A stretch of DNA of 64,000 nucleotides. Source: Pseudophaeomoniella oleicola (taxonomy: Eukaryota > Ascomycota > Eurotiomycetes > Phaeomoniellales > Phaeomoniellaceae). A program made the position numbers and the translations under genes. Shown piece after piece: positions 21,207 through 34,651 of this stretch (its first letter is position 1; each line of letters opens with the position of its first letter). The notes under the pieces were generated by a model. That model saw only the letters and a program-made list of their open reading frames with translations. It did no database searches and was not told the DNA's origin. The stretch covers positions 124,001 through 188,000 of the forward strand of contig QWDQ01000038.1 in assembly GCA_003868215.1 (NCBI GenBank), read 5' to 3'.

Positions 21207-24200
21207 CTATCCACGCAGAGCTTCTCCCAGAGTCTGCCATCCCTCAGCGCCAGCCGGATTCACCATGATAGCCAATAAAGCGTCCTTTCTGTTCCCGGTC
21301 CCGGAGAGTACGGTGGCTAGATCTTCCGCGTTCGTGGGCCGATCAGCTGCGTCTGTGAGAATGGCTCGGAGTGCGACTTGCTTGGCCATCGCGGCGGCGA
21401 ATTTAGATGCATCGAGGTCGGAGGAGGATTGGGAGAGCTCGGTCCAGCCGGATGGATGAGCGGGGTTGAGCATCACGTTCGATGCTGCGTTGGCGGTGCG
21501 CTTGAGGGTTTCGGGGATGGCATCATTGGCTATTAGAGAGAGTTCGTTAATTAAGTTTAGGAGGCGGGTTACTTTGGTACGGTCGTGATCCGTGATCCTT
21601 TCGTTGATACGGAAGCCTTCGAGATCTCCTTTCACCGCTTCCAGGGCATCATCGTCATCATCCAGTACCGCGATGGCACCAAGTAGACACACTGAACCGA
21701 CGTGATCTGGATTTCGTTCTACTGTGTCAAATAGTCTGTCCCGAGCGACTGATTTCTCTTCTTCGCCTCCCTTCGCCCAGAGGACTTGTGCAAGAGCGCA
21801 GATGATGTCAGGGCTTTCCGTAACATCAGCTTCGGAGAGGGCTGTCGAGAATGCGCCAATGGACGATTCAATATGATCCGAGGATTCGGAGAGAAGGAAA
21901 AAATGTGAAAGACCGAGAACCAGGTGGGAGGAAAGTCGAATCTTACGGATGGCCATTGTGATCTCTGATGATGTTTCAGGGTCTTCTTGGAGACTCAAAG
22001 TGAGATCCAGAGACAGGGTCGCCGAGTCTATGGCAGCTGTATAGATCATAGAAGCTAGCTGTGAGCGTGCGAGATCAGAGGTTGAGCAGGCGTATTGAAA
22101 GAGTGTAAGCGGAGACTCTGAAGTCTCGTACACAGATTCGAGGTGGGCAGTGAGGGAAGTGAGGATTGAGATAGCATCCTCAAAAGACCCGATCCGTTCA
22201 GCAAGTTCTGCCAGAACGTGCTTATATGGAGTTGTGGATGGCGATGGATGTGGCATCTGGGAGCAGAGCTTCTGCAGAGCAAAGAAGGGTGAAAGCAGAT
22301 CTGCATCCTCGATTGATGACTTTGGAGCTCCGTCTGTGGGGACCAAAAGGTCGTCAAAGACTGAAAGGGCGTACTGTCTCTTAATTGAGACTGAGGACGA
22401 CCTATCGATCTCAAAAGCATGAGAAAACAGTCCTCTAGCCTCTTCCTTTTGCTTATAAAGGACAGCGAGGAGTCCTTGACCGAGCCATGCATGGGCATAA
22501 TCTGGATCAACAGATTGAGCAAGCGTGAAAGCTTCATTGGCCAACTCTTTATCCTCATGGATCAGATACAGAGCACCCAAGTTTGTCCATGCACGAGCGC
22601 TACGCTGATTGAGGTGCAAACTACGCACAAGGGCGTGTTGAGAGACCTTAGGGTTCATTGCCATTGTGGCGACGCCCAACGCATTCCAGAATTCCGAGTT
22701 TCCAGCTTCAAGCTCTATAGCCCTTTTGAAGCAACGCATCGCAACCTTGAGGAAGCGTGAGGATTGCTTTCTGAGATCGCCTCGGAGTTTCAGACTGGCT
22801 GTGATATGTGCCTGATATTCAATCCAGCCAAGGTTGTACCACGCGACCGCCTGTGCATGATCGTCATCAGCGGTAGCAAGAACAGCTCGTTTGTGTGCAA
22901 GTATCGCAGCCATAGTGCACAGATCCGATCTCTCAAAATCTCGAGCAGCGTCCTCGAATAACGATACGCAGCCTTGGACCTCAATTTTGTCGATGGAAGC
23001 ATATAAATCAAACTTCTGCGGAGGTAAATTTTCCTTCAAAAGGAGCGCGAGGTTCTCAAAATTGATCTCTTCAGCGTATGACTGGGCGACAGAAAACAAT
23101 GCACAAGCGTCAGCGACACTTTTCCATAGATTGAAAGCATGTCCTGCAACTGGGACAATTTCGAGAGCAACTTCGATCACTTTGGCGGCTTTTCTCATAG
23201 CTTGGCCGAATACGCCGGCTTCCACATGTGACCATGCACTTTCTGCTAGTGTTTGGATCAAAGAGATGCTAACGCCAAACTCTGCTGGCTTCATCTTGAG
23301 TACAGCCTCGTATCCATCAATAGCATCCTCGAAAAGCCCTCTTTCTCGGCAGACATTTGCTAACATGTATTTCGCAAACCACGTCTGCTCCGCTGGAGGC
23401 TTGTTCTCCAATGCCTCTGCTCTTTGGAACGTCTTTGTCGCAGCGATATACCTTCCAAGATGATGATAGCTCTCACCCAACCCGACCCAGGAGTGGTAGT
23501 CACCTGGAGATATGCGGAGCGCGGCTTGGAATGATACAATGGCTCTTGCGTACTGTTGTTTGTTGACCTCAACAGTACCCAAAGCGGCATATGGCCAACT
23601 ATGCGCTTTCTTCTTGGACCCCGGTGCAGGCCTAGCCTTCCCGGAGTCGACTACTCTTTGAGCTACAAGCTCAACAAAATCCCACTCTCCGCTCTCAGCA
23701 AAGTCTCGCGCTAACCGTTCAGCAGCTTCGAGTTCCGACGTCGATAGCTCGAAGGCTTTGTGAAAGGCAGACCTAGAACGCTGTTTGTTCCTGGAGTATT
23801 GGTCGAAATAGATACCAAGCTTTGTGTACGCCGGAGCATAGTCGGGATTGGCCTTGATCGAATCCACAAAGTAGCGATATGGGCCTTCTTTACTCTTCCT
23901 TGCAGCTTTGGTAACATCACGCTCCCACAAACACCAACCAATCCGGTACAAAACTTCGGACTTCATGCTTAGATTGACAGGTTTTAAACTTTGAATTGCC
24001 TCAAGTGTCGTTCTCAGCTCCTGCAATCCGCCGTCGAGATCGTGAGCTTGGGCTCTACACCATGCCAGCTCGCTTTTCACTCTGATATTCTCTGGATCCC
24101 TGTTGAGTGCTCTTTCAAGGAATCCAACTGCATCGCCGTAATCCTCGTCCTCTTCAAGTATTATGCCAACGCCAAGCAGTGCTGACGTCGCAGTTGGCTT

Positions 24201-25578
24201 TCTCGTCAACACTTCTTCGAATAGACGTCTGGCTTCTGGGTGGTACCTCGGGGACTGATGGGATATCAATGCTGTGGCGAGAGCAACGATCACCGCATCA
24301 AGGGTGTCGCGCATATCAAGCCCATATGCCGTGCTCATCTGCTGGCATATCTTCTGGGCTCTCCTTCCTGTATCGACCGCACTCTCGAACTCATCTAGAG
24401 AGACGTAGAAGTCGCACAAGATACGGTGTGCAAGAAGCGAATCCTTACAGTCTTCGATACCTTGAACCATTAAAATTAGACGATCCGCCTCTTTTGTCTC
24501 GGGGCTGGTTTCAGTCTCTTCTTTTTCTTCCTTTTCATTTTCTGGCGAGGCCGACGCTGGCTCGTTCGGAAATGGAGAAATATCACTGTCCAAAAACCCT
24601 TTCAGGACTTTGGCTAAACCGTCGTCCGGGAAAAATGCAATATATTCCCTTAGTACGTTGACATCCCAGTCTCCCAGATCTTCAGCATTGACCCACTCGA
24701 GGGCAACCTTCCACGCCAACGGAAAAGGATGTTTGATAATGACAATTCCATTGGCCAGATTGAGTACCTGGTCTCTCTTGGCTGGTTTCACAGAGATGGG
24801 CGATACGGTAAGGGTGTCATAAGCTCTTTGGAAGGCTTTCTCCTCAAGTGTCCGCCGCATCTCATCATCATTGGTCCAATCGATAGTTTGGTGGTATATC
24901 TGTTCGAGCTGAAAGCGAGAATAGGCTTCGTATTTCACTTCCTGGGTGACATTTTCAATCTTTGCTCCGAGTCTCGTCCTTCGCTCGCCAATCTCTTTAT
25001 TGATCCACTCTTTCTCTTCAGCTTCAAGTGCCTCAATGATTCTAGAATAAGTGTGGAAGGGTGCCATTACTCTACCTTCAAGACACTTGTACAGAGGGCT
25101 TGTGGGTAATATGAGCTCCAGGGCTCGGATGTACTGTGACCTTGAGCCATTCTTCTTAGCGAACAGCTCGTATCTGTCAATGACATTCTGACATTGGGGC
25201 GCATCATCCTTCTCGGCGTATATTTGCCCTAAGCTTAAAGTGATATCATGATAGTCGTTGAGTTTCTTAGAGCCTTGCTTTTCAAAGACAGTGATTAGGC
25301 CTTTATATGCCTGTGGCTCGATGTCTTTGAGCGAGATTGCTCGCCGATAAGCCTTCTCGGCGTCATCATCCTGGTTCAACTTTTCGTGTGAAAATCCAAG
25401 GAACAGAAATCTGTGAGCAGTTTCAGTACATGTCCGTTATGAGACCGTTAGAAATTTACGCTGTGTAATTCTGCTTATCCTCGGAAACGACTTGTTCCGC
25501 CTTTGAAGCTGCAGTTGTAAAGTCACCGCCGTCGATGGCTGCTTTGACAGCCTTCAAAGCCGCCTTAGAGCTGGACAT
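21207..25578 (-). CDS. SKI3: Ski3, TPR scaffold of the Ski complex
   Basis: Exons 25578-25460 and 25410-21207 join in phase 2 across a 49-bp intron and encode 1440 residues. The first exon reads MSSSKAALKAVKAAIDGGDF and the splice yields NYTAFLFLGFSHEKL, the first TPR. TPR-like helices recur throughout: ALLGVGIILEEDEDYGDAV, PAYTKLGIYFDQYSRN, WVGLGESYHHLGRYIAAT, AWTNLGALYLIHEDKELA and AWLGQGLLAVLYKQKEEA. Length and repeat density match Ski3 (yeast 1432). With Ski2 helicase and Ski8, it feeds mRNA to the cytoplasmic exosome for 3'-5' decay and non-stop decay. An acidic Glu-rich insert lies at about residues 330-350. Confidence 0.9.
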
Positions 25579-26308
25579 CTTCCTATAACATCCAAAGGAC
25601 CTCTTGTGACCAGAGCAATCATGACGAGGGTATGAAGGAACAAATCACAAGAGCAAGTCCACGCAAGTTGGACAGCTACAATAACCTTTCAACCTGCATT
25701 GACAAACAAGAGTATCCTCGACAAACTCGCTTCAGCCTCGGGTCCTGTTCATAACCTCTTTGATGTCGGCTGAGACTCTCCGAGTTCGACTCTGTTGAGA
25801 CAGTAAGCTTTTAGTGTGCCTCTATGTTGTACCTTGAATGCGTTCCGCGCAAGGAAATTTTGGTGGGGCGGAGCGGAGAGACATCGTCATATTGCGTAGC
25901 TCGGACCGGGGCCATTTTATTCCTTCGACATCGGAATATAATTACATCCAATACCTTAGGTGAGAGATCGAGGAAGAAAAGTTTTCTTTTATCTCATGTC
26001 TTCTCAGACCTGTGCTCAGCCCTAATATCAACGTACGATGAGAGTCAAACAATCATTATGAAGTATGACCCAATCTCATTCAACCAATAATTATCATTTG
26101 CTAGCAATACACGGCTATTTTTTGAAGATGTTGAACAGCCTAACATCGACTAACCCTTTTTACCCTTTTTGCTCTCCTTTCAGTTGCTATAATACCCATA
26201 GCCCATGAGATGGCTAAATGCTCAGATGATATGATGAATTTCCCAGAACCAAGTGCCGTTGATGAAGATAAAAGTGAGGGAGATCCCAGCTGGTAGACTT
26301 TCGAGCGT
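25579..26308. other. Intergenic between SPT6 3' end and SKI3 start
   Basis: Both neighbours are on the minus strand. The 730 bp hold the SPT6 3' UTR and the SKI3 promoter. No gene is seen. Confidence 0.6.
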
Positions 26309-29300
26309 TCAACGGCGCATGCCATTCTGCAAATTCGTGTACAGTAATTTGAATCCATTTGTGAGATCTCGCATCGTCGGGTATGGATTCTTATGAAGCT
26401 CGAAGCCCTGGGGGATGACTTTAACAGGCCAATTCTGCAAAGCTCCGAGTTGACCCGCTTTGAAGCAGAGATAGAAATAGCCTGGATATTTCGGATTGAT
26501 GCAAAACGCGTACACAGATCGCTTTGGATTGGCGTGGGTGTAGGTTTCCAACCAACGGTCTAAAGAGGCAATTTGTTAGTATTGAAGACCTTCTGTCAGC
26601 CATGAAGAGTTCGTACCTGTATCTTCTTTCGAGCCAGTCTGATATTTCTCATGTGTCATGATTTCGTCCACCTTTCTAGCCATCGCCTTGACATGAAGTA
26701 CTATTAGCTCATCAAGATCACTGTAGGTGTATTTGCCACCGATCTTCAGCGTCTTGCCGAGTGCGAAGTCGTTCTCCTTGTCCAATTCAAGGACATCGAT
26801 ATGCTGATAGACACCATCAGCAACTTTCCACGTCACCGCAAGGTGGTCCACTCCTAGAGAAGACGGTCGAATGACTACATCGCCTCGGTTCAAGGCAGAA
26901 AGGTATTCTTCCGCCTGCGCGGAATTAAACGGTCTGAATAGTGGATGTTTGATGACCCTGGCTGTTCGTCCACTACCTTGAGTCTTCTCTTCCAAAAGTT
27001 TCTGATCGTCAGTCTCTTGTCGTTCATCCCATTCGTTGTGCATGCGGTCATTCTCCTTCCTATAAGGACGCTTGAGCTGCTCCTCACGGAGCGAACAAGT
27101 GGCAGTGAAGTATTTCCGGTCAAGAGAAAGTATCTTTGCTGGGACTGTTTGATGGACTGAGTACATGGACTTCACAGGAATATCGAATCTGTCAGTGAGA
27201 TCAGTCTCTCCGACTAAGGCATCAACCCCGCAGTCGAGCTTCGCATCGATGTGATTGTCCGTTATCCTCTTGATGGAAATCGGAACAATCATGCCGGGTG
27301 TTAGCGTGTCACGCGTTTCACCCGTGAACATGGTAAAAATCTCATCCGTGGCAAGACTGGTCATGAATGGTTGGCGAAGCTCCTCATAGGGCTCAATCAG
27401 TTCAGCACGTATGTTCTCAAGTGTGGCTCTCTTCTTTTGGTTGAGGTTCCTCTCCAACTGTTCGGCATACTCCTCGAGAATGAGATCGTTCACACGATCC
27501 TGAGCATCATCCTTGATAAGCTTCCGAACGATAGCACCAGTACCGTTTTCGTCTGTCTCAGCTTTGATATCTTCTTCGTCTAATTCTAGAGCATCAGCGG
27601 CCATTTTTCGAGCGATATCGTAGTCCTCGGGATGTATTCTGGTGTTATCCAAGTACTCCGCGTCTGGCTCACTCTGATCATAGTCGATATACAGAAAGCT
27701 CGCCGCATTTGCCCAAACTTTGGTACCCATGGCTGGTCTCTCAACGCCAAGACCTACAAGTTCAGTCCGATTATTGACATTTCCTCCATTCATGTTGACA
27801 ACTTTGAGAAGTTGCGCAGCTTTTCTCTGGCCAAGACCGGCAACATATGGAAGAAGGTTTGCCGTTGACATATCTGTGAGTGCCTCATTGATGTTCACTC
27901 CGACCATGTTCACGTAGTCCACGAGAACGCACTCAAGTTGCTTGAGAACTTTCTGCTGGTCTAGATACTGTTGCCCAGGGGTAAATGTGATCGACGCGAG
28001 ATCCCGCCCAAGTGCAGCATATTCCTTCATCGGATCTTGCATATACCTCGCAAGCGCCACACAATAATGAGTCAAGGGGGCGAAACTTGGATGATCCAGC
28101 TTTGCGCGTTCACTTGTCTGATAGAGCCTTGCTATCTCATCGTTGACGATAATCACCTCCAGTGGATCATCAACCTCCTGGTCGTCGTCGTCAGTGTAAG
28201 ACGGCCCTCGAAGATTCTTTTCTTTGACAAGCGCCGCTAGATTCATGTATAGCTTGCGGGTATCAGGCGAGAAGCCAGATACAGCGATGACATCAGGTTC
28301 CCGTCGCTTTACAATTTCAATGAAATCTGCGACGTCTTTCCCGTCCGGGAGACCTCGATCTTTATCACCCGGGGACAGATCAACGAATTTACCATTCTCG
28401 AGAACCCTGCCTTCTTCGTTGACCCAAGCCCATACTATTGCTTCCCGTCCATAGACGCCTTTGCCGTTAGACATGGCCAAGACTCTTGGGACAGTGCCTT
28501 TCTTCATGCCTTTTGGCTGATATGGGGCCTGATCAAGCCTTCGGGAGAACTCTTCCCGACAAGCTTGAGAAACTTGATTCTCACATTCTGCTCTCAGGTT
28601 TTCTTTGACTTGACGACTCATGATTTTCGAAAGCTTTTCTGTGGCAGCATCAACGACCTCGGTGCGCTCATGATTCCAAGTATCTGCAACTTCACTGAGG
28701 TTGTCTGACACAATTTGCTTATGTAAATGTTTCAAGAAATGATCCTTGTTCTGCAGGCGGATACGCACTTCAACCAGACCTTCGTTCTCGGCTTGTAGCA
28801 TCTTGAGGTATAGCTCAGGCTGTCTTGCGATTTCGCTGAACTCTTGATTCCGGAGATACTTGAATTCGTAATACGGATGTTGTTCATCAATCTTACGCAG
28901 CCCCTTCTCGGTCCTGTAGCAGTCCAGAACGCCGCTCGTGTAAAAAGCCTGTCTCATGACCTTTCTCATCTTAGGACTCATTACCAGCTCCTCAATGAAC
29001 ATTGTTTTCGCAGCTTTGAGAGCATGTGAACCGGTCTGAAAATCGGTATCGAGAACACTATCTGCCATGTCATCGGGTCTCTCTGTAGGGTCTTCGGTAT
29101 AGTTCCTCACCCCCTGATTTAGAGCGTTCTGCGCGAAGCCATCCGCGGAGATACCGAAGGCTCTGACAAGGTTGTAGGTTTTCCCGCTGCGTACTCGCTC
29201 GAACAGAGTCTTGGCCATTGCTTTCTTTCTGTGTACACCATTTCCATTGACCTCGGTGCCATTCGTAGCGGAGAGATCTTTAATTTGTGACGAGTATTGG

Positions 29301-30637
29301 AAATACAAATAATCTTGAACATCTTGAAGTTCTTCCATTGTCTCAGCGGCTGTTAGCATTGACTCGAGGATCTCATCGGGTTGTACGGATGACGAGATGA
29401 GACTGTCGTATGTCTTCTGAATCGTATTCCGTTTGTCAATGAAGCCACGGAACTTAAGATCATGGTCAAAGACCTCCCAGAGGTCGCTTTGATTGAGTAA
29501 TTTGGCGGCTTCGATCTCATACTCTGGCTCCCCATCCTTGTTTTTCCCAACAGGCTTTTTCAAGGCGTGAATCAAATAATCCTTCCGGTTCTGGAAAATA
29601 AAGGGTACCTCATAGTCGTCCGTGACCATATATTCCAACACCTTGGCCACTGCCCGACGGAACGGCTCATGTAGATCTTGCTTGAGAGGATGCTTGGGAA
29701 GCATGAGGTTTGATATCCACCGGCTTTCCTCCTTGAATTGGTCTTCTGTGAGTGTGACATGTTTATACGGCGCTCTTGCAATTTGGAAACGTTCGGGTTC
29801 GTCGTTGTTGCGTATTTGCTGATCCTCGTCCGTCATCATCTTTTCCGCGAGCTGTGACGGCTCGAAAACATCTTTGAGGTCGAGATGTTTGCCTTCTTCG
29901 GCAAGGCCTTCTTCCTCTTCCTCTTCTTTTTCCAAAGCGAAATAGTAGTCTGTTCCATCACCGAAGGCGCGGCGCATGTCGTCAAGGGCTTGTTCGTCGA
30001 GACCGGTGGTATCGGCTGATATACCATAGCCAAAGCCCCTTCTTGCTGGCCGAGCTACCTCTGCATCCTCTCTTAAGCGTTCCCGCTCCTCGTCTGAGAA
30101 AACATCCTCCTCGATGAAGTCGTCAAACTCGTTGGCAGCCCGCGGAGGGGCCTCCTCTTCCTCGGACTCGTCGAATATGTCATCGACGCCCTTTGCGGTC
30201 CTTGCCTCCCGTGCATCGCGCGGGCCCCTCTTGAGGCGTTTGAATTTCGATTCATGGTGCTCCTCGGGTTTTTCGCCTATGAGGTCAAGATCTTCCTCGT
30301 CGAGTTCTTCATCCTCGCGTTCCCTTTCCTCTCTTCTGCGCTTTCGTCGTTCTCTTCGGCGCTCAGCCACTTCTTCTTCTTCGTCCTCATCAACAATGAA
30401 ACCTTCTCGGATCTATTGTAGCGCACATTAGTATGAGATGTGGAAGGGGGTGTGTAGGCGTACTTTGGCTGCTTCCTCCTCGTCGTCATCATCGTCTTCG
30501 TCCTCAGATGAATCCTCGAACCGCTGCCTTGAGTCACCATTCGGTCTTCTAGATTCGCCGGTCTCCTCATCAAAATCCTCGTCATCCTCTTCGTCATCAA
30601 GCAGAGCTTCCCCTTCAACAAGATCTCTGGCGCTCAT
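26309..30637 (-). CDS. SPT6: Transcription elongation factor Spt6
   Basis: Exons 30637-30464, 30412-26617 and 26559-26309 encode 1406 residues with small GT-AG introns (51 and 57 bp). The N-terminal 150 residues are very acidic ([19 protein letters not shown]). A core Tex-like region follows, with YqgF-type [12 protein letters not shown] and helix-hairpin-helix [19 protein letters not shown]. An S1 domain (about 1090-1160) has [20 protein letters not shown]. The tandem SH2 region (about 1214-1406) has [19 protein letters not shown] and DVVIRPSS, where the Arg binds phosphate. The last exon supplies the second SH2 with [20 protein letters not shown]. Spt6 is a histone H3-H4 chaperone that travels with RNA polymerase II through its SH2 contact with the Rpb1 linker. 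I start at MSARDL; nine residues upstream are possible through a non-ATG codon. Confidence 0.95.
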
Positions 30638-31607
30638 GATGTTGGTGTTCGTAGAGAGCGACAAGGGGGTAGGTGGAGGGTAAGAGGAGATATGAGATTA
30701 ACAAGAACAGGAGAAGAAAAGAATTACGACGAGTAGAAGAGACAATCTCGTAAAAACAATTGTCGCAGCGGAACCACCCAAGAATGGATTGCAACGATTC
30801 TTCACTTTACTCTTATTATTATGATTCTTCTTTCTTTGATGCTTTCCGCGATGTCATTTATGGTCACTCCGGCGGACCGTACAAGCTTAGTGGCATAGGT
30901 ATTAGTATTATGGTGATTCTCGCCCATTGTTTTAAAATAAGCGGCGGACCGGGGGTTCTCAGACCCACCACTACCTAACATAAGGTAATTAAGTAAAAAG
31001 GTAATAATTAACGGAGTGTGTGGTGTGTAACTCGTGTAACTCGTGTAACTCGCTGGAGACCCTGAACCTGAACTGAAGCGATACTGTAACTCCTTAACCA
31101 CGCATACCTAGTCCCAAATACCGCTTGAACCTCTTGTGCCCAACCACGATCAGTATTCACCACTAGTTCCATGTATTCTCTGTGATGTACAGGGAAGCCT
31201 GACTCTGCCTCCTCCAACAAGTGGCCAGCATACTGGTGTCATCACATTATTCGTTCATCTGCCATCTTCCGCTTCCTGTGTACGGCGCGCCGCTGTACTG
31301 CGCGGACCCTGCTCCTGCAGGTACAAGGATCACAGCTCTCTCTTTCCCACTCCTGAACATACTGCACTTCGTCTTTGAGATCGAGTTGAAGCAAAAGATA
31401 AAGAAGCCACTTGAGGAAAGAGCATATGCAATAGAAACCTACACCTGGCGAGGAGTTATGAACCGCTGATAACCGCCGAGTTTGGATGCTGTTTTAGCCG
31501 CTTGCTGTGGTCACTCGTTTGTCACTCGGACTGTGTGACGGATTCTCAACACAATCATTACGAGCGGCACATACTGCAACACATCGTGAACCACGCTCAC
31601 CAAAGCC
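30638..31607. promoter_or_regulatory. Divergent spacer between SPT6 and STE7-type genes
   Basis: The 970 bp contain three tandem 9-mers at 31025-31051 and no supported gene. Open frames here overlap on opposite strands and match nothing. Confidence 0.5.
31025..31051. repeat. Three perfect tandem copies of GTGTAACTC
   Basis: The copies lie at 31025-31033, 31034-31042 and 31043-31051. They sit midway between two divergent start codons and could be a minisatellite or a clustered factor site. Confidence 0.9.
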
Positions 31608-33452
31608 ATGGCAGATCCCTTCAAGGCAAGAACGCTGAAGCGGAAGAATGTGAAAGGCCTCGCACTGAGTGCACCTACCACAAAGTCCCCAGCACAGTCA
31701 GACGGCGATGCACAGATACCAGGAGCAATCGGGAACGGTGAAAATAGGACTGATACACTGGAGATCGGTCTGGAGTTCAAACTCGACTTGAAAAGCGAGG
31801 ATTTAATAGTATTGAAAGAGCTTGGCGCAGGAAATGGAGGCACCGTCAGCAAGGTTATGCATGCTACCACACGAGTGGTCATGGCACGAAAGGTACCTTG
31901 AAGGAAGCACTCGGGTTTTCAGGACCAGCTAACATTGTCCTCAGATCATCCGTGTCGACGCCAAAGAGAATGTACGAAAACAAATTGTGAGAGAGCTACA
32001 GATAGGCCACGACTGCGAGTCGCCGTACGTCATAACATTCTATGGTGCGTTTCAGAACGAGGCAAGGGACATTGTTCTCTGCATGGAATATATGGATTGC
32101 GGGTATGTGCAGCATCCCACTTCGTTTGCGCCTTGCTGATGGACCTCCAGATCCCTAGATCGAATCTCGAAAGATTTTGGGCCTGTGCGAGTGGATGTAC
32201 TTGGAAAGATAACAGAGTCTGTCCTAGGGGGCCTGGTATACTTGTATGAGCGACATCGGATCATGCATCGTGATATCAAGCCATCAAACGTTCTCGTCAA
32301 TTCTAGAGGCCAAATCAAGCTTTGCGATTTTGGTGTTGCTGCTGAGACGGTTAATTCCATTGCCAACACCTTTGTTGGGACGTCCACTTATATGGCCCCA
32401 GAACGGATACAGGGAGGCACTTATACCATCAAGTCCGACGTCTGGAGTCTAGGCTTGACAATCATGGAATTGGCAATAGGACGTTTTCCATTCGATGCAA
32501 ACGATTCTGCTGCTGGGGACCGCGCTTCTGCAGGACCACTCGGAATATTGGATCTCCTCCAGACGATTGTCCATGAACCAGCTCCTAGACTGCCTCGGAG
32601 CGAAGCCTTCCCTGCGATCCTCGACGACTTCATCGCGAAATGTCTATTGAAAAGTCCAGAAGAGAGGCCAACACCACGGGAACTCTACGTACGTAAAGAA
32701 ATAACAAGGTGATAGTGCATCGCTAACTAATGCCACAGGACAAAGATCTTTTCGTTCAAGCCGCTAAGAGAACCCCTGTAGATCTCCAGCAATGGGCCAT
32801 CTCGATGATGGAAAAGAACAACCGAACGTCCTATCTGGCACCACCTGCACCTCGTGCTCTGAATAAAGATGGAAGTCGAGATAGCACAGCGTTTCCCGCA
32901 CCGCTCTCTGTTTCCACGTCTTCAGCCCAACACCAATCGAGCACTGCGCCATCACCTCTATCTCGCATGACACCTACCTCAGGCGACATTCCTCTCAACA
33001 TCTCTCCACATGATATGCCCGTTCCCAACAACTTCCGCACTCCTGAACCACCTTCTTTGGAGCATCTTTCTCTTGAGACTAGCCCAGCTGAGCCACGTCC
33101 TTCGCCTCGAATCCGCAACAATGCGCCACCAATCTACGTTAATGGCAACAATGGCAACAATAGCTCGACGCAAGCTCAGCCGTCGTTTATGCGCGATCGA
33201 TATGGGTATAGACCCGAACCTACGGAGCCATCTTCAGCTGTCGATGCTCCCAGCCGGCCTTTCTTTGGAAGTAGGTCCAACAGCTCAAACGCCTCTGTTG
33301 GGATTGGTTCAAGAACGATCGCATCAAACGGTGGCATGACCAATGGAGGACCGTCAACTGCTGGCTTGCCTCCAAGATCAGGCCCTCCACAGGGACCATT
33401 ACCAATGCCCCCAATGAGCGCTGGTATGGCAAGTCCGCGTCGCCAAAGATAA
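31608..33452 (+). CDS. STE7: MAP kinase kinase, Ste7/Fuz7 type
   Basis: Exons 31608-31892, 31945-32102, 32151-32688 and 32739-33452 encode 564 residues. The kinase domain (about 63-325) has the glycine loop GAGNGGTVSKV, catalytic Lys in MARKI, CMEYMDCG, HRDIKPSN, DFGVAAE and the activation segment NSIANTFVGTSTYMAPERI, with Ser and Thr at MEK phosphorylation positions. GDIP-style Pro/Ser-rich sequence fills the last 220 residues. LDRISKDFGPVRVDVLGKI is characteristic of fungal Ste7 orthologues rather than Pbs2 or Mkk1/2. This kinase activates the Fus3/Kss1-type MAPK in mating, invasive growth and virulence signalling. The fourth exon begins at the family's C-lobe end (DKDLFVQAA), confirming the splice. 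Confidence 0.92.
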
Positions 33453-33672
33453 TCATAACATGGTACCCTGCAGGTCGGTGAGATACTGGCTGATCTGTTC
33501 AGGACCGAGTGATGATGCAGTTTGTGCATATCGGACAGAACCGCCCACGAATATCAAATGGTAGCTACGAACAGACGAACGACTTTTACATCATACGCCA
33601 ATCAGTCCAAATTTTCCCTCCGCGAGAACTCTGAAACTCCAATCTTTCGAATCTCCAACCTTCTACATGGTC

Positions 33673-33675
<3 letters not shown>

Positions 33676-33725
<50 letters not shown>
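33676..33725. repeat. (CA)n microsatellite, about 25 units
   Basis: An uninterrupted CA tract of about 50 bp in the STE7 3' flank. It is a likely length-polymorphic marker. Confidence 0.97.
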
Positions 33726-33727
<2 letters not shown>

Positions 33728-34185
33728 ACACGAAGCATACAAACCGGCGTACTTACTGGGGGAGACGAGGGGCAAGCAGAGCAAGCATTATCATCTTATC
33801 ATCCGTCATCATCATCATCATCATCACGTCTATATCTACATAACGAACTTTGCGGGCCTAACCCACAATCATGTTTTTTTTTTTTCCTTTTCGTTTCCTT
33901 CTCAATTCCATGTCTGTCTCGTTTCCTCAATTTTTTGATCTCTGGGCGATGGCGAGTTTATTTCTCTCTCTCTTTTCTGGCTGATTGATTGATTGATTTA
34001 AACTTTATGTACAACCCCCTCTGCAGCAGCCGTATCGTACGGGTTCATAACCATCATGTCTACTTTTTTTACCTTAGGTACCTGAGGTATATCTACGTAT
34101 CTTGCTGTGTGATGTGATTGAAGTGGTATTCATCCTCTTAAGCCTACTACTACTACTACTACTACTTAATATGTTCCATGGTACA

Positions 34186-34307
34186 TAGGTACATTAGGTA
34201 GGTATGTGCTTTACATAGGGGTTCCTAAGATCCCCTATGTAGGTAGGTAGGTACCTAGGTAAGGTAGGTAGATTAGATAGGTATTTAGCTAGGTAGGTAG
34301 GTAGGGG
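34186..34307. repeat. TAGG/GGTA-rich tract with CCTAGGTACC-type palindromes
   Basis: Many AGGTAGGT and GTACCTAGGT units, for example at 34251-34260, make up this tract. Related motifs recur at about 4708, 5881-5890, 21011-21020, 36634-36645 and 61165-61194. Confidence 0.85.
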
Positions 34308-34474
34308 CGAAGAAGAAAGAAAGAAAGAAAGAGAAGAACTGATATTGAGGGAACAAGGAATAATAATAGGGGATGTTGTCGGTGAGATATTGGTATGTAA
34401 GGTAGGTATGTGATGGATATATGGAAAGTAATAAGTGGGGCTCTTTTATCTTAAGATGTAGACAAATAGGCTGT

Positions 34475-34503
34475 AGGCAGGCAGGCAGGCAGGCAGGCAG
34501 GCG
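34475..34503. repeat. (AGGC)n microsatellite
   Basis: About seven units of a GC-rich tetranucleotide lie in the IFRD-like gene's 3' flank. Confidence 0.9.
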
Positions 34504-34651
34504 GCGGTCATTACGAAGCATGGAGGAAATGGATGGATCGGTGGATGGATGAATATTGATTGATTTTTGGAAAGGTGGGAAGATGGTATGGTTATCATAA
34601 AATACTATCTAGTATACCCTTTCCTTTTACTTCCTTTCTTCCTTCATTCTA

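Larger units (their letters stand above)
33453..34651. other. Microsatellite-rich convergent gap
   Basis: It separates the ends of STE7 (+) and the IFRD-like gene (-). Simple repeats: (CA)n, (ATC)n at 33806-33826, (GATT)n at 33983-33998, (CTA)n at 34144-34166, a GGTA-rich block and (GGCA)n. No gene is supported. Confidence 0.8.
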
